Under the pieces are notes generated by a model. That model searched no databases and was not told the DNA's origin. It saw only the letters and a list, made by a program, of their open reading frames with translations. Shown here piece after piece: positions 54,676-64,000 of a stretch of DNA of 64,000 bases (its first letter is position 1; each line of letters opens with the position of its first letter). The translations under genes were made by a program, and so were the position numbers. Origin of the DNA: Dendrolimus kikuchii. Its lineage: Eukaryota > Arthropoda > Insecta > Lepidoptera > Lasiocampidae. The stretch lies in contig CM034409.1 in the NCBI GenBank assembly GCA_019925095.2, forward strand, positions 9,236,501 through 9,300,500, in the 5' to 3' direction.

Positions 54676-54892
54676 TGACGGCCTCTGTGGTTGAGCGGGC
54701 TAAGCCCTTGGGCCTATCTCACTGCAAAGTAGAAGCTCCGGGTTCGATTCCTGGTATAGTAAAATTCGGAAACGAATTTTCTCCCTTATTTACTATGGTC
54801 TGGGTGTCTGGGATAACACAAGCGTAACTTTCTTAATTTGGGGATATACAATATGTGTGTTTGTCTGCCGATTATTAAAAAAAATAAAAAAT
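54676..54892 (+). mobile_element. tRNA-derived SINE F, copy F2
   Basis: cggcctctgtggttgagcgg (A box) and ggttcgattcctgg (B box, about 54742), then the F body ending tttgtctgccgattatt plus A-rich tail. Confidence 0.87.
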
Positions 54893-54911
54893 ACAAATAC
54901 ATAAAGCCTTA

Positions 54912-55560
54912 CTTTTCGTTTCGGTTTAATGAAGTGAAATTTTAGTATCGTTGTGATTTGAAAATCGATGAAAAAAAAAGTAATACTAAAAACAGATAAA
55001 CACATAATTCTATAGGACTAAGCCTGCGAAAAAACGAGATACGAGTTTTACATTGTGCAGCACAGATTAAAGAGTCAATAAGACCAATTACTAAACATAG
55101 GTCCGAAGTTGGACCGAAATAAAGATGATAAAAATATTTTTTTGACTAAAACAGTGAAAAATTGAAAGCGATACTTAAGAAGTTTATTTTGAGTTATAAT
55201 ATGTTGACGGATGTGGGAATTATATTTATATGTGCCCGCGACGTCGTCCGCGTGGAATTTGTTTTCAAAACCGCCCAATTTTGAAGCATTCTTCATTGGT
55301 GCTCCGCTCCTATTAGTCTTAGCGTAATGATATATAGCCTATAGCCTTCCTCGATAAATGGGCTATCTAACACTGAAAGAATTTTTCAAATCAGACTAGT
55401 AGTACCTGAGATTAGCGCGTTCAATCAAACAAACAAAATAACAAACTCTTCAGCTTTATATATTAGTATAAGATTAATAAAAGTTAGAAAAGAACTATAT
55501 GTATATATTCTGTGAAGTTTCACTTCTACAGCGTGTGAACTGCACACACACATATATTTT
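54912..55560 (-). repeat. Family B repeat, copy B7, split by repeat E
   Basis: The B2/B3 subtype in inverse: catcgttgtgatttgaaaat to gttgacggatgtgggaatta, then after E from 55474 to ctgcacacacac. Confidence 0.8.
55233..55473 (+). repeat. Family E repeat, copy 2, nested in B7
   Basis: cccgcgacgtcgtccgcgtg to tttatatattagtataag. Removing it restores the expected B sequence ttatatttata-ttaataaa with no obvious duplication. Confidence 0.78.
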
Positions 55561-55569
55561 TTTATCAAA

Positions 55570-56400
55570 CCGTTTTTGTTTTAAATTCGTGGTCTTTGCG
55601 TTCTATAAGCTCACATTTTACACACACACGAATTACATAGTTCAACCAAATAGTTTGAAGGACGCAGAACTAAAAGGAAATAACAACATAGAATGATAGC
55701 ATATTACGTTTAAACTGCTTCATAAAAATTGAGAGATTTAAGTGAAATGTCTAATATCAGCTATTATATATCGATAAGCGACATTTGTACCTAAATAGTT
55801 TTTCGAGTTAGTAATTTTCCATACAGCTAAAATCGATTATTTTTATTAATAGTTAATACTTCACAAAGAAGCTTGATGTGTTTTTCTCAGAAGCGTATTG
55901 TTTCCACATCCATAAATTGAGCTATAAAGGCAAGAAACACTACTTCAATGGCTTAATACAAAAATATATTCCTTCAGAAAACCCACTCGCACCGGCTAGA
56001 CGTAATTTAGCGAATAAAACTGTTATGTTATTACGCGGACTTGTAGTTTTATTTTTATATCTGGAACAAACAGGTGAAATTAATGAGAAATTCTTGTTGT
56101 TTCGTTGATTTATGTTTACTTTTATAATCAATCATAACCCTAGTCTAAGTCTTTGTTTAGTAATGACATTTGTAACTTAAATATATATTAAGGTCACAGC
56201 ACCTCGTCCTCGAATGTCCGATGTATTGCCGTTTCAGGAGTGACCTGGAAATAGCCACAAAAATGTAAATATCGGGTTAAACCTTAAGTATGATATTGAG
56301 TGACAAACAGAATAGACCACTTCTGGAACAGTACTGCTTGAAAATAGCGAATGATGTATTTAAGAGGAATGAAACTAGATAACTCGTCACACTTGAATTA
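55570..56400. other. No recognised gene
   Basis: Mixed AT-rich sequence. Short direct/inverse trace around 56360-56425: ttaagaggaatgaaac and gtttcattcctcttaa are exact inverse copies (16 bp) about 45 bp apart. Confidence 0.5.
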
Positions 56401-56425
56401 TCATGTTTCATTCCTCTTAACAAGA

Positions 56426-56427
<2 letters not shown>

Positions 56428-56482
<55 letters not shown>
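56428..56482. repeat. (AT)n(GT)n compound microsatellite
   Basis: About 12 AT units passing into about 16 GT units. Confidence 0.95.
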
Positions 56483-56484
<2 letters not shown>

Positions 56485-56510
56485 CTTTTGAGAGTTCTGT
56501 AAGAATATTC

Positions 56511-56820
56511 TTTTTTATTGCAGGAGTTCAGCAGACAGGCAGACGACCCACTTGATGAAAAGCGGTTACCATCGCCTATAGACATTTGCAAAACCAAAGA
56601 TGCTACAAATTCGCTGCAGCTCTCTTAAAAGAGACTGGAACCTGGTCACTAATGCCGGAACACAACTCAAGGTTGTTTTGGCGACATACTTTAGACCAGG
56701 TGTGGTAGCCACCCAGTCAGGCAAATGCCATACCACTTGGCTGTGGGTTGTTTTGTCGCCTCTTACGACAGGCCGCCCGGCCGCAGGAAATTGTATTCTT
56801 TCTTCGTTCCTGTACAGATA
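56511..56820 (-). mobile_element. SINE family A, copy A13
   Basis: Full-length minus copy. The tail T run is at 56511-56517 and the 5' end ctgtacagat is at 56820. Confidence 0.87.
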
Positions 56821-56829
56821 ATTCTTATG

Positions 56830-57003
56830 TATCTACTAGGAAATGCCCGCTACTTCGTCCCCACTTGACACGAAATTCTCGCGGTATTCCCGGGACACAG
56901 CATTTAAAAAAGAATGCAAGCTTGCGTTTTAGTGGAAGCTGTGTAGGAATGAGCTAATTTTTTTTTGCATCCGAACAAGTTCAAACCGCTCCCGGAAAAA
57001 TTC
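56830..57003 (-). repeat. Family H repeat, copy H7 (truncated at B8)
   Basis: Inverse H: gcccgctacttcgtcccc, attcccgggacacagcattt, and ccgctcccggaaaaattccc, where B8 begins. Confidence 0.72.
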
Positions 57004-57565
57004 CCGATGAAACAAAAAAGCGACACTAAAGAGAGATAAACACATAAATCTATAGGACTAAACCGGCGAGAGAATGAAATAGAAAACATTATATTTAACA
57101 ATTGAAACATTATGCTCATACATATATAGTTGGAAATGTTTTGAAGTTTTTCGTTAATACTTCAAATTTCGTGTTATATAGCTTTAAATATATTATTATA
57201 ACGATGGATGGATGCAGAAGTCATGGAAGGCCACGACACACCTTCCATGATCAAATTGATTGTGTACTAGCAGAAGGTGATGTCAGGAGCCTTAAGAACA
57301 GACGAGCGTGCATGACAAGAGCTATGAATGTCAAAGAAGCAAGTGAGGTGTGTAAGAGTAAGCCTGAATGGCGCTCTGTTGTTCGTGCCTACCCCGCAAG
57401 GGACCTGGCGCGCAGTTATGTATGTATTTATGTATTATAACGATATAATATATGAAATGTGGCGTCACGAAATTTAGAATCCCTCCCACCCCTTCACGTC
57501 ACACTTTGTTTCTCTTCTACTGCATATGAACTGCTCATACACACAATTTTTGAAGTGAAACTTCT
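57004..57565 (-). repeat. Family B repeat, copy B8, split by LINE C7
   Basis: Starts at cgatgaaacaaaaaagcgac, lacking the terminal ~30 bp, and resumes at tattataacgatataatata after C7. Confidence 0.8.
57206..57433 (+). mobile_element. RTE-like LINE C, copy C7
   Basis: DGCRSHGRPRHTFHDQIDCV through ARDLARSYVCIYV is open in frame. The duplication attataacgat is at 57195-57205 and 57434-57444. Confidence 0.92.
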
Positions 57566-57569
57566 ATAT

Positions 57570-58870
57570 AAACCGCGGGTCTTAGGATTTTTCTGTCACG
57601 AAAAAGAGTTACGGCCGCGTGGAGGAGCGGCATAAATTTAGACTAGACGTGGTGAGAGGCAGCATAATTTTAGAATACACTATGGGTGCGTTTTTTGGTT
57701 CCGAATCGAATTCTGTTTTTTTTGTTAGATAAAATAAAATATGTTTTAATAAAAAATGCATTCATTAAAATGTACCTAACCTAACCAAATAATAATTTGC
57801 AGTAAACCTGCGAAAAATCGAAATGTGTGCTGGGACACATAGTAAAAGTGAAATTTCAACGGACAAATGGAAAATCGAATGGCATCGGATAGTGGCAAAA
57901 CATTATTGAACTGAAAAGATATTAAAATTTCAATAGAACACGTAATGTGAAATGTTCATGACAGCGCCTCTATTGGTTCGACGAGTTTCCTTTTTAAAAC
58001 TTCCTTATTAATTTTTCATATGCTCAAATTATGTTAAACGCTAAAGAAAAATTTCCCCCATAAGAGTAATATAATAAAAGAAACTTTATGTGGGGCCTGT
58101 TATTTTACTCCCAGCTCAAGCTTAGAGCGGCGTCGTACTCATAACAAGATACATCGATAATTTGCTACGAAATTGTGTTTTTAAAGTAAACGAAGTGAAA
58201 TAATTAATATAATGTTTATTAAATTTACAAAAAAGCAATGTTGTTTGTTTACATAATGTCAATATTGTGAATTTTATTAGTTGAACGATTTTTATGAAAT
58301 ATTTTATTAAGAAGCACGTTTGCTAGCTTTACTTATTTTTGAAGTTTTTTCCTATTTTATTTTATATATATATTTTTTTTATATTTAGTGATCTAGGCTC
58401 AGTATTCTACTTATAGTCTTGAAGGACTATGAGTAGAATACAATACAAATAAGTTAAGTTTTCTTGCATTGCATTCAATTATAGTAATAAATAAACATAA
58501 TTTCAAAAAAGAAAGAAAATGTCAATACGATTTTTCTTTATCAAGTAAACAAATGTAAACTCATAAAGTTTAGACCCTAAACGCATGGTTTAATAACGAT
58601 TGCCATTATAAATATTGATATTATCGCATACTAGACATTTTCTCGCTATTTTGGGATTAAAAATAAAAATCATGGTCCTTGTCATACACGTATTTTTTTT
58701 CTAAAAACAAATATAACGTATACTCGTCTCCATTTTTCTCAAAAACGAAGACTTGTAGTACATGGTACCTGGAACAGCATGCCACTGAGTATTTCTTTTA
58801 CTTTAAGTAACCTGCAAGCGATGAAGCCGCTTATTGTATTGCCTCAAAAGTATGTTAATATTGTTTTTTT
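57570..58870. other. No recognised gene; one hairpin
   Basis: About 1.3 kb of AT-rich sequence. gtattctacttatagtc at 58402-58418 pairs with 58425-58441 (16 of 17 plus a G-T) around a 6-nt loop. Nothing else identified. Confidence 0.45.
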
Positions 58871-58879
58871 TATAATTAT

Positions 58880-58912
58880 TTATTTTGGTGTGCAGTAAAG
58901 TGTTATCTATCA
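58880..58912 (+). mobile_element. LINE 3' tail fragment, family P
   Basis: ggtgtgcagtaaagtgttat ctatc matches the very end of P2. Confidence 0.45.
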
Positions 58913-59590
58913 ATATGCACATTAAACCACAAACACTATCAAGCGGTTCTTTTGCCAAGACTTGAATGTGCGTTTTAAGAGAATGACTCAGGTGTAACAG
59001 AAATTGAGTGTGACTAAAAATATCGATAGCGATATAAAACTGACAAAATCGGGTAACATCACTAAACACCTAACTCGGCGCACAACAGCGTGACATCTTG
59101 TTTGCTTATTTCACGAACAATATTTTTATGTCACGTTAATTATGTGGCCGCGGGAAGTACGTCGGTTTCTATACAATTTATTTGTTAGTGCGGTAACGCT
59201 GGCTCATTGTTCGGGGTGGAAATAATTTCTGTTGGTTATGAGATAATCCGTAGTAATAAGGGAAAAATATGAGTATATTTACTGCGGCCTTGTTTCATGA
59301 TATTAAATATTGGATATTTGGAGTTGTTTAGTTTATAAAATATCGAGTTGAGAATTTGGCTTACAGAATAAAATATATTTTATTGTACAGTAAGAGCAAT
59401 AAAACAATATACAGTATCGGTTAGAAGTGAGTTACAAATAGCGGTTTTATCGCGATCAGCGATCTGTTCTAGACAACCTTGAGAATGAAATAAATAAGAC
59501 AGAAAAACTGGGATAAGAATGTTCTTGCGCTATTCTACAAATAATTAAATTTAGACATTTTTCTGTTTTCAGTTTTCTGCCTATAATAAT
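58913..59590. other. No recognised feature
   Basis: No gene or repeat identified. Confidence 0.4.
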
Positions 59591-59645
59591 AAAATCAGCC
59601 CATAAATGTCCCACTGCTGGGCTCAGGCCTCCCATTATAGGGAAA
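59591..59645 (-). mobile_element. tRNA-SINE D, 3' fragment
   Basis: cagcccataaatgtcccact, gctgggctcaggcctcccat is the inverse of the D 3' end. Confidence 0.72.
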
Positions 59646-59839
59646 ATTTAGTTTTCGAACAGACGGCGTTAGTAGGAGTCCAGTCCAGTAGTCCAGTTGA
59701 TATTACACATATCTTATTGATTTTATAATTTTCGATAGATGGCTATAGGAATACAATAAAATTCTAATTAATACAATTTGTATATCTTCTAATTTCTTAA
59801 TTCGTATAATATAAAAATATTGTATTTGTGATAGATAAC

Positions 59840-60085
59840 GTGAAGTCGGATAACGGCCTTCCACGCAGAAGTCGTGGAAGGCCACGACACACCTTCCATG
59901 ATCAAATTGCTCGTGTACTAGCAGAAGGTGATGTCAGGAGCCTTAAGAACAGACGAGCTTGCATGAAAAGAGTTATGAACGTCAAAGAGGCAAGTGAGGT
60001 GTGTAAGAATAAGCCTAAATGGCACTCTGTTGTTCGTGCCTACCCCGCAAGGGAACTGGCGTGAAGTTATGTATGTATGTATGTA
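59840..60085 (+). mobile_element. RTE-like LINE C, copy C8
   Basis: RSRGRPRHTFHDQIARVLAE through KWHSVVRAYPARELA is open in frame, then (TATG)n. The 13-bp duplication tgtgatagataac is at 59827-59839 and 60086-60098. Its first bases hold a short inverted copy (ggccttccacg/cgtggaaggcc). Confidence 0.93.
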
Positions 60086-60099
60086 TGTGATAGATAACA

Positions 60100-60710
60100 C
60101 ATCTAGAAATAAATTGAAATTATTATGCCAAAACCCTAATTTGAAAGTGTGGTAGTTTCTCAGTAAAGTGGACCACAAAAATGCATATAGATTGTGAGAT
60201 AGTGTAGGGCATGCTTCGCTCGTCCTGGTTACTAGATTCGCTGGCGCTTATGTAGATTTTGTGGACGAAATGCAGAAACGGCCATTGGTCCCACACGCCC
60301 TCCAGTAACTTCCTCCTAGAGCTGGAGATAATGTGCAAATGCATTCCCCCAGCGTTATAGAAAATAACAGGTCATGAATTGGGCATGTTTGTAATTTTTT
60401 GAAATCTCAAACTTAATTTTTAATTCCCACACATGTATAAATTCTTGCATCACTTTTGCGGACTTATAGATACACAATCAATACAACACACCTAAACACT
60501 TGAAGGGCTCACATCAACACAGTTCCTTATAATAATTATACTAGTATTTTTTTACTTAATTAGCCAAATATCATGGCCAACGGGATCGTACTAGTAACCT
60601 GTACTACAGGTTTCTTCCTAACCTAATTCAGGCACTAGCCTCTTAGTCAATGTTGTTACTAGTCATAACAAATTACAATAGAATGTCTTTGTTTACGGTA
60701 TGAAATAAAA
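60100..60710. other. No recognised feature
   Basis: No gene or repeat identified. Confidence 0.4.
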
Positions 60711-60715
60711 TAAAA

Positions 60716-61040
60716 ACTGTGTTCATGCAGTTCACACGCAGTAGAAGTGAGAAATGTGATAAGGGGTGGGAGGACTTCTAAATTTCGTGACGTCACACTT
60801 CCTATATCATGTCGTTATAATATATTTAAGCTTTCAAATACGAAACTTGAAGTACGTGTACTAACGAAAAATTTCAAAATATTTCCAACTCTATCTGTAT
60901 GAACATTGTGTTTAAATTATTAAATTAATGTAATATATCTCCTTCTCTTGCAGTATAGTTCTATAGATTTATATGTTTATCTCTTTTTAGTGTCGCTTTT
61001 TCGATGCATCGAGTTTCAAATCAGAACAATTCTAAAGAAC
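60716..61040 (+). repeat. Family B repeat, copy B9 (uninterrupted, B1 subtype)
   Basis: gcagttcacacgcagtagaa, aatttcgtgacgtcacactt, atcatgtcgttataatatat and the usual 3' end to tcagaacaattctaaagaa. It serves as the empty-site reference for nested copies B1, B4, B5, B6 and B8. Confidence 0.82.
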
Positions 61041-61545
61041 TCGGAAAATTTGACATCTATCAACTATTCCGAAAATTCCTCTAAGCTGATGCAAACTGGT
61101 TACAGTACACGAGACATGTCAGAATAGCGAATTTTCGCTTGGAACTTGTGATAAACTACCCTCAGTCGGAAGTTGTCCCACTGATTAGCACACAGAAAAA
61201 GAATTTCGTGACAACCTTGTTTATGTGGGGGCTTATTTGTATAAGACCTTACTTTACGTAAACGTTTTATATCAACACACACGTGCGTATTATATGGGCC
61301 TAATTTACGCGTTATTTGAAGTTATATTCGCTTCTTTATTTTAAGAAATGTTGTTCTTTTTTCTGTGTATATTTATGTTGATATTGTTCAAGTTATTTAC
61401 CTTTAAATTCTATGGAGTGTAAAAAGAAGTGATTGAACAGGATTCGAAAAAGTAAATTGTGAAGAAAAATCTAATGAGTTGTCTTTGGGCCACTTGGTTG
61501 AATCGAAATTTCGTAGACTATCGAAGAAATTGTATCAATATCTAT
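61041..61545. other. No recognised feature
   Basis: No gene or repeat identified. Confidence 0.4.
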
Positions 61546-61547
61546 AA

Positions 61548-61640
61548 TATTATAAACATGCCGTAACTGTACATTGAAGCTATTTAAAATAAGCAACTGT
61601 AATACACTATATAAACGATGGAGAACACAAAATGAAATGA
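61548..61640 (+). repeat. Family H repeat, 5' fragment (H8)
   Basis: tgccgtaactgtacattgaa, gctatttaaaataagcaact and actatataaacgatggagaa match the start of H1. It is cut by K3. Confidence 0.68.
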
Positions 61641-61725
61641 TTGATGATTCTTTTTTGTTCGACGCGGAATAGCTACCATTTGGTCCCCTAAAAATTTGAC
61701 ATAGTTTGGCCCAGTAGTTTTCATT

Positions 61726-61965
61726 TTATGAACATTTTTTATGAAAAAATTTCCATTCCGTTCCATATGTACACCGATTACGCTGAGATTTATGATCCGA
61801 TTTACGTGATTCTTGTTTAGTTTGATGCGGAATAGTTGCCATTTGGTCCTCTAAAAATTTAATATAGTTTGGTCTAGTAGTTTTCATTTTACGAACACTT
61901 TTTGTTCCCGTTTCTTGGGACTTATATTTTTCAAGGAGCGCGGCACCTTTCGTAGGTCTACCCAT
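61726..61965 (-). pseudogene. Element K short ORF, copy in K3
   Basis: A 79-codon uninterrupted minus-strand frame. It begins MGRPTKGAALLEKYKSQETG, contains MKTTRPNYIKFLEDQMATIP and QESRKSDHKSQRNRCTYGTE, and is the best-preserved version of the K peptide. No known domain. Basic, with no signal peptide or membrane segment. The next unit (61584-61766) overlaps in another frame and starts MERNGNFFIKNVHKMKTTGP. Confidence 0.55.
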
Positions 61966-62073
61966 ACATAATATAATATAATATTAATAAAATAAAAAAA
62001 CTTCGTTTAAAAAAACCGACTTCAAAAACTAAAAAACTAAAAAGTATAAAATAACTTATTTCTAAAGCTATTA

Positions 62074-62083
<10 letters not shown>

Positions 62084-62131
<48 letters not shown>
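62084..62131. repeat. (AT)n microsatellite in K3 palindrome arm
   Basis: About 24 AT/TA units where other K arms have a short attaatatata. Confidence 0.93.
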
Positions 62132-62134
<3 letters not shown>

Positions 62135-62270
62135 CTAAAACATCTTGAAGTCGGTGCGAAGTAAAACAAAAAAATACTATATTTTGAAAATTACTTAGCA
62201 CCGACTTTAAGATGTTATAGATAATATATATTAATAATAATAGCTTTAGAAATAAGTTATTTTATACTTT

Positions 62271-62391
62271 AATATACTTGTTATTTAATATACAGTACAA
62301 GCGATTATAGACTGTGTAACAAATCGCTGCCAGATGGGAGCGTGCCCAGAAGGCCGGCTGCATTGCCGCGCTGTATGGCGCGCTTATGTGT
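62271..62391 (-). mobile_element. LINE fragment N, copy N2, with 11-bp target duplication
   Basis: ttttatacttt at 62260-62270 and 62392-62402. The minus strand reads RAIQRGNAAGLLGTLPSGSD, the N coding end, then an AT-rich tail. 121 bp only. Confidence 0.78.
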
Positions 62392-62432
62392 TTTTATACT
62401 TTTAGTTTTTGAAGTCGGTTTTTTTAAATAAA

Positions 62433-62918
62433 ATAGTTTATCAATGACTTCAATCTGCTATCGGTTGTCTCAATTTGCTTAGTTTCTTATATTGTAAAAT
62501 TGTTGGAGGGATGGCGAGGTATTCTAAAAATGTTTGTGTAGAGCCAGTGTAATAAATGTATTTAAAAGTTTAAGTTATTATAAGTATAGTGACCAGTTGC
62601 TGTCCTTTTATTACCATAAACCCTTCTGAGTTGTTGCAAGTATTAAAATCAACAACAGGAACCCTTCAGTGAGTGCGGACTGCCAAGCACTTCACCAATT
62701 TGTTTTCAACCAGTTTGTTTCAATTTTTGAAATACGTAATTTAACATTCATACAATTTAATATTCACTGGTATAGGGCATAAATTACGCTTTACTGAAGG
62801 TTATTAAAATAAGCCTTTGCATATAATATGCAGATACGTATTTTTTAGGTACCTACGCCTCAACGCGTATTGTATTCATTCTATAAAGACTACAAGCGTG
62901 AGACCGTTTCGCACATAG
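62433..62918. other. No recognised feature
   Basis: No gene or repeat identified. Confidence 0.4.
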
Positions 62919-62921
62919 TCC

Positions 62922-63622
62922 TTTTTTAAGTGAAATTTCTTTAGCGTCGTTGTGATTTGGAACTCTATAAAACAAAAAACCAACACTAATTCTATCCCTG
63001 CAGAAACCGAGAAAAAATACAATTTCCTGCGGTCGGGCGGCCTGTCGTAAGAAGGACAAAACAATTCATAGCCAGGCGGTAGGGTATTTCCCGGCTGGAC
63101 GGCTACCACCCCTGGTCTAGAGTATGCCACCATAACAACCTTGAGTTATGTTCCGGCATTAGTGACCAGACTCCAGTCTCCGTTAAGAAAGCAGCAGCGC
63201 ATTTGTAGCACTTTTAGTGTTGCAAATGTCCATAGGCGATTTTAGCCGTTTTCCATCAAGTGAGCCATCTGCCTGTCTGCTGAACTCCTGCAATAAAAAA
63301 AACTAGAAAGAGATAAACACATAAATCTATATAGGACAAAGCCTTCGAGATAATGAGATACGAGTTTTACATTGTGCAACACAGATTAGAGAGTCAATAA
63401 GACCGATGATTAAACATGGTCCAATTTGGACCGAAAAAAATCAAAATAAAAAATTGAGAAAAATTGAAAGTGATACTAAAAAAGTTCATTTTGAATTATA
63501 ATATATTGCCGGATGTAGCCTAAATGAATTATATTTATATTAATAAAATTTAGAGAAGAATTATCTGTGAGTATATTCTCTGATCTTTCAGTTCTACTGC
63601 GTGTGAATTGCACACACGCCAT
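62922..63622 (-). repeat. Family B repeat, copy B10, split by SINE A14
   Basis: agtgaaatttctttagcgtc start side and gtgtgaattgcacacacgcc end side. A14 sits at the cactaaaaagag site. B2/B3 subtype. Confidence 0.8.
62993..63302 (+). mobile_element. SINE family A, copy A14
   Basis: atccctgcagaaaccgagaa to ctgcaataaaaaaaa, full length with several substitutions. Confidence 0.86.
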
Positions 63623-63624
63623 AT

Positions 63625-64000
63625 ATTTTTTAATATTATAGGTATGAATTAAGGATTTATTTCCTCCGTCGAGCTTTCCACTTTTCCTCGAAAAGATGAA
63701 ACCACTCCGAAAAACAATTTCAAATACTCTGATTCGTCTTAAAATAATACATCTAATGGCATTTAAATGTAAGACACGAATTTAATGGGCCGTATCATTT
63801 CGGTGCGTTTAAGTAATCGGGCTGGAAGGGGATAAATTAGGGCGCCCCCTGGCGGCGTAACAATTTTCGGATCAAAGTGCCTCGCGAATAAAATATCAGA
63901 AATTTCAATGTTCTTGCATTATATATTCAAGAGATAATTCGTGTGTGTGTAGAGTATTTCTGCTCTCTTATTTTCAGTTGATATATTCATTAGAGCTCTG
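63625..64000. other. No recognised feature
   Basis: Window end. A small higher-GC patch at 63820-63860. No gene or repeat identified. Confidence 0.4.

Larger units (their letters stand above)
61641..62432 (-). mobile_element. Element K, copy K3
   Basis: Minus orientation: palindrome about 62000-62432 with an (AT)n expansion in one arm (62084-62131), then start codon at 61965 and about two ORF units (61650-61965; MGRPTKGAALLEKYKSQETG, TKSVRKMKTTRPNYIKFLED). One arm is interrupted by LINE fragment N2. The K terminal block is missing. Confidence 0.78.

Overview
The window is eukaryotic, AT-rich, non-coding DNA made largely of transposable-element remains. The repeat types fit an insect nuclear genome, most likely a moth or butterfly (Lepidoptera): Penelope-like and RTE-like retroelements, tRNA-derived SINEs, microsatellite-associated repeats, and short families starting like 'cccgcgacttcgtccgcgtgg' or ending like 'gcgaagccgcgggc'. 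The Lepidoptera assignment rests on recall of such repeats and was not checked by search. I found no host protein-coding gene, rRNA, functional tRNA gene, CRISPR array or prokaryotic operon. Recognisable proteins are all pieces of mobile elements. Family letters used below are local labels.

Layout. 1-2.2 kb: a Penelope-like element (reverse transcriptase plus GIY-YIG nuclease) between perfect 68-bp inverted repeats, itself inserted in an older repeat. 2.4-5.6 kb: a B repeat split by an A SINE, a LINE tail, a hAT transposon relic with target duplication, and a decayed RTE LINE. 6.0-8.3 kb: A SINE, a (CTGT)n-bearing repeat and a 1.4-kb minisatellite of 18-bp units. 9.5-19.4 kb: LINE tails, two solo LTRs, palindromic element K, a tRNA-SINE, H repeats and LINE 3' ends. 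20-29 kb: A SINE, RTE remnants, two kinds of tRNA-SINE, a GC-rich island and a repeat M copy. 29-39 kb: a fold-back element, A SINEs, the longest RTE-C copy with its target duplication, a LINE 3' end and a TIR element with 9-10 bp duplications. 39-50 kb: a local tandem duplication, nested B/A/C insertions, K and M copies, and an RTE split by an A SINE. 50-64 kb: a third solo LTR, further B/E/C/A/H nests and a third K copy.

The elements relate to each other as an insertion history. B, H, K and M form an older layer. SINE A, RTE-like C and LINE fragment N inserted into them later, and several still have recognisable target-site duplications. SINE A shares its 3' ~95 bp with LINE 3' ends in the same window, as expected if that LINE mobilises it. 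The items I rate most worth following up are element K (a long palindrome joined to tandem ORF units), the symmetric Penelope element, the A-into-B insertion hot spot, and the set of clean RTE-C insertions, one only 48 bp long.
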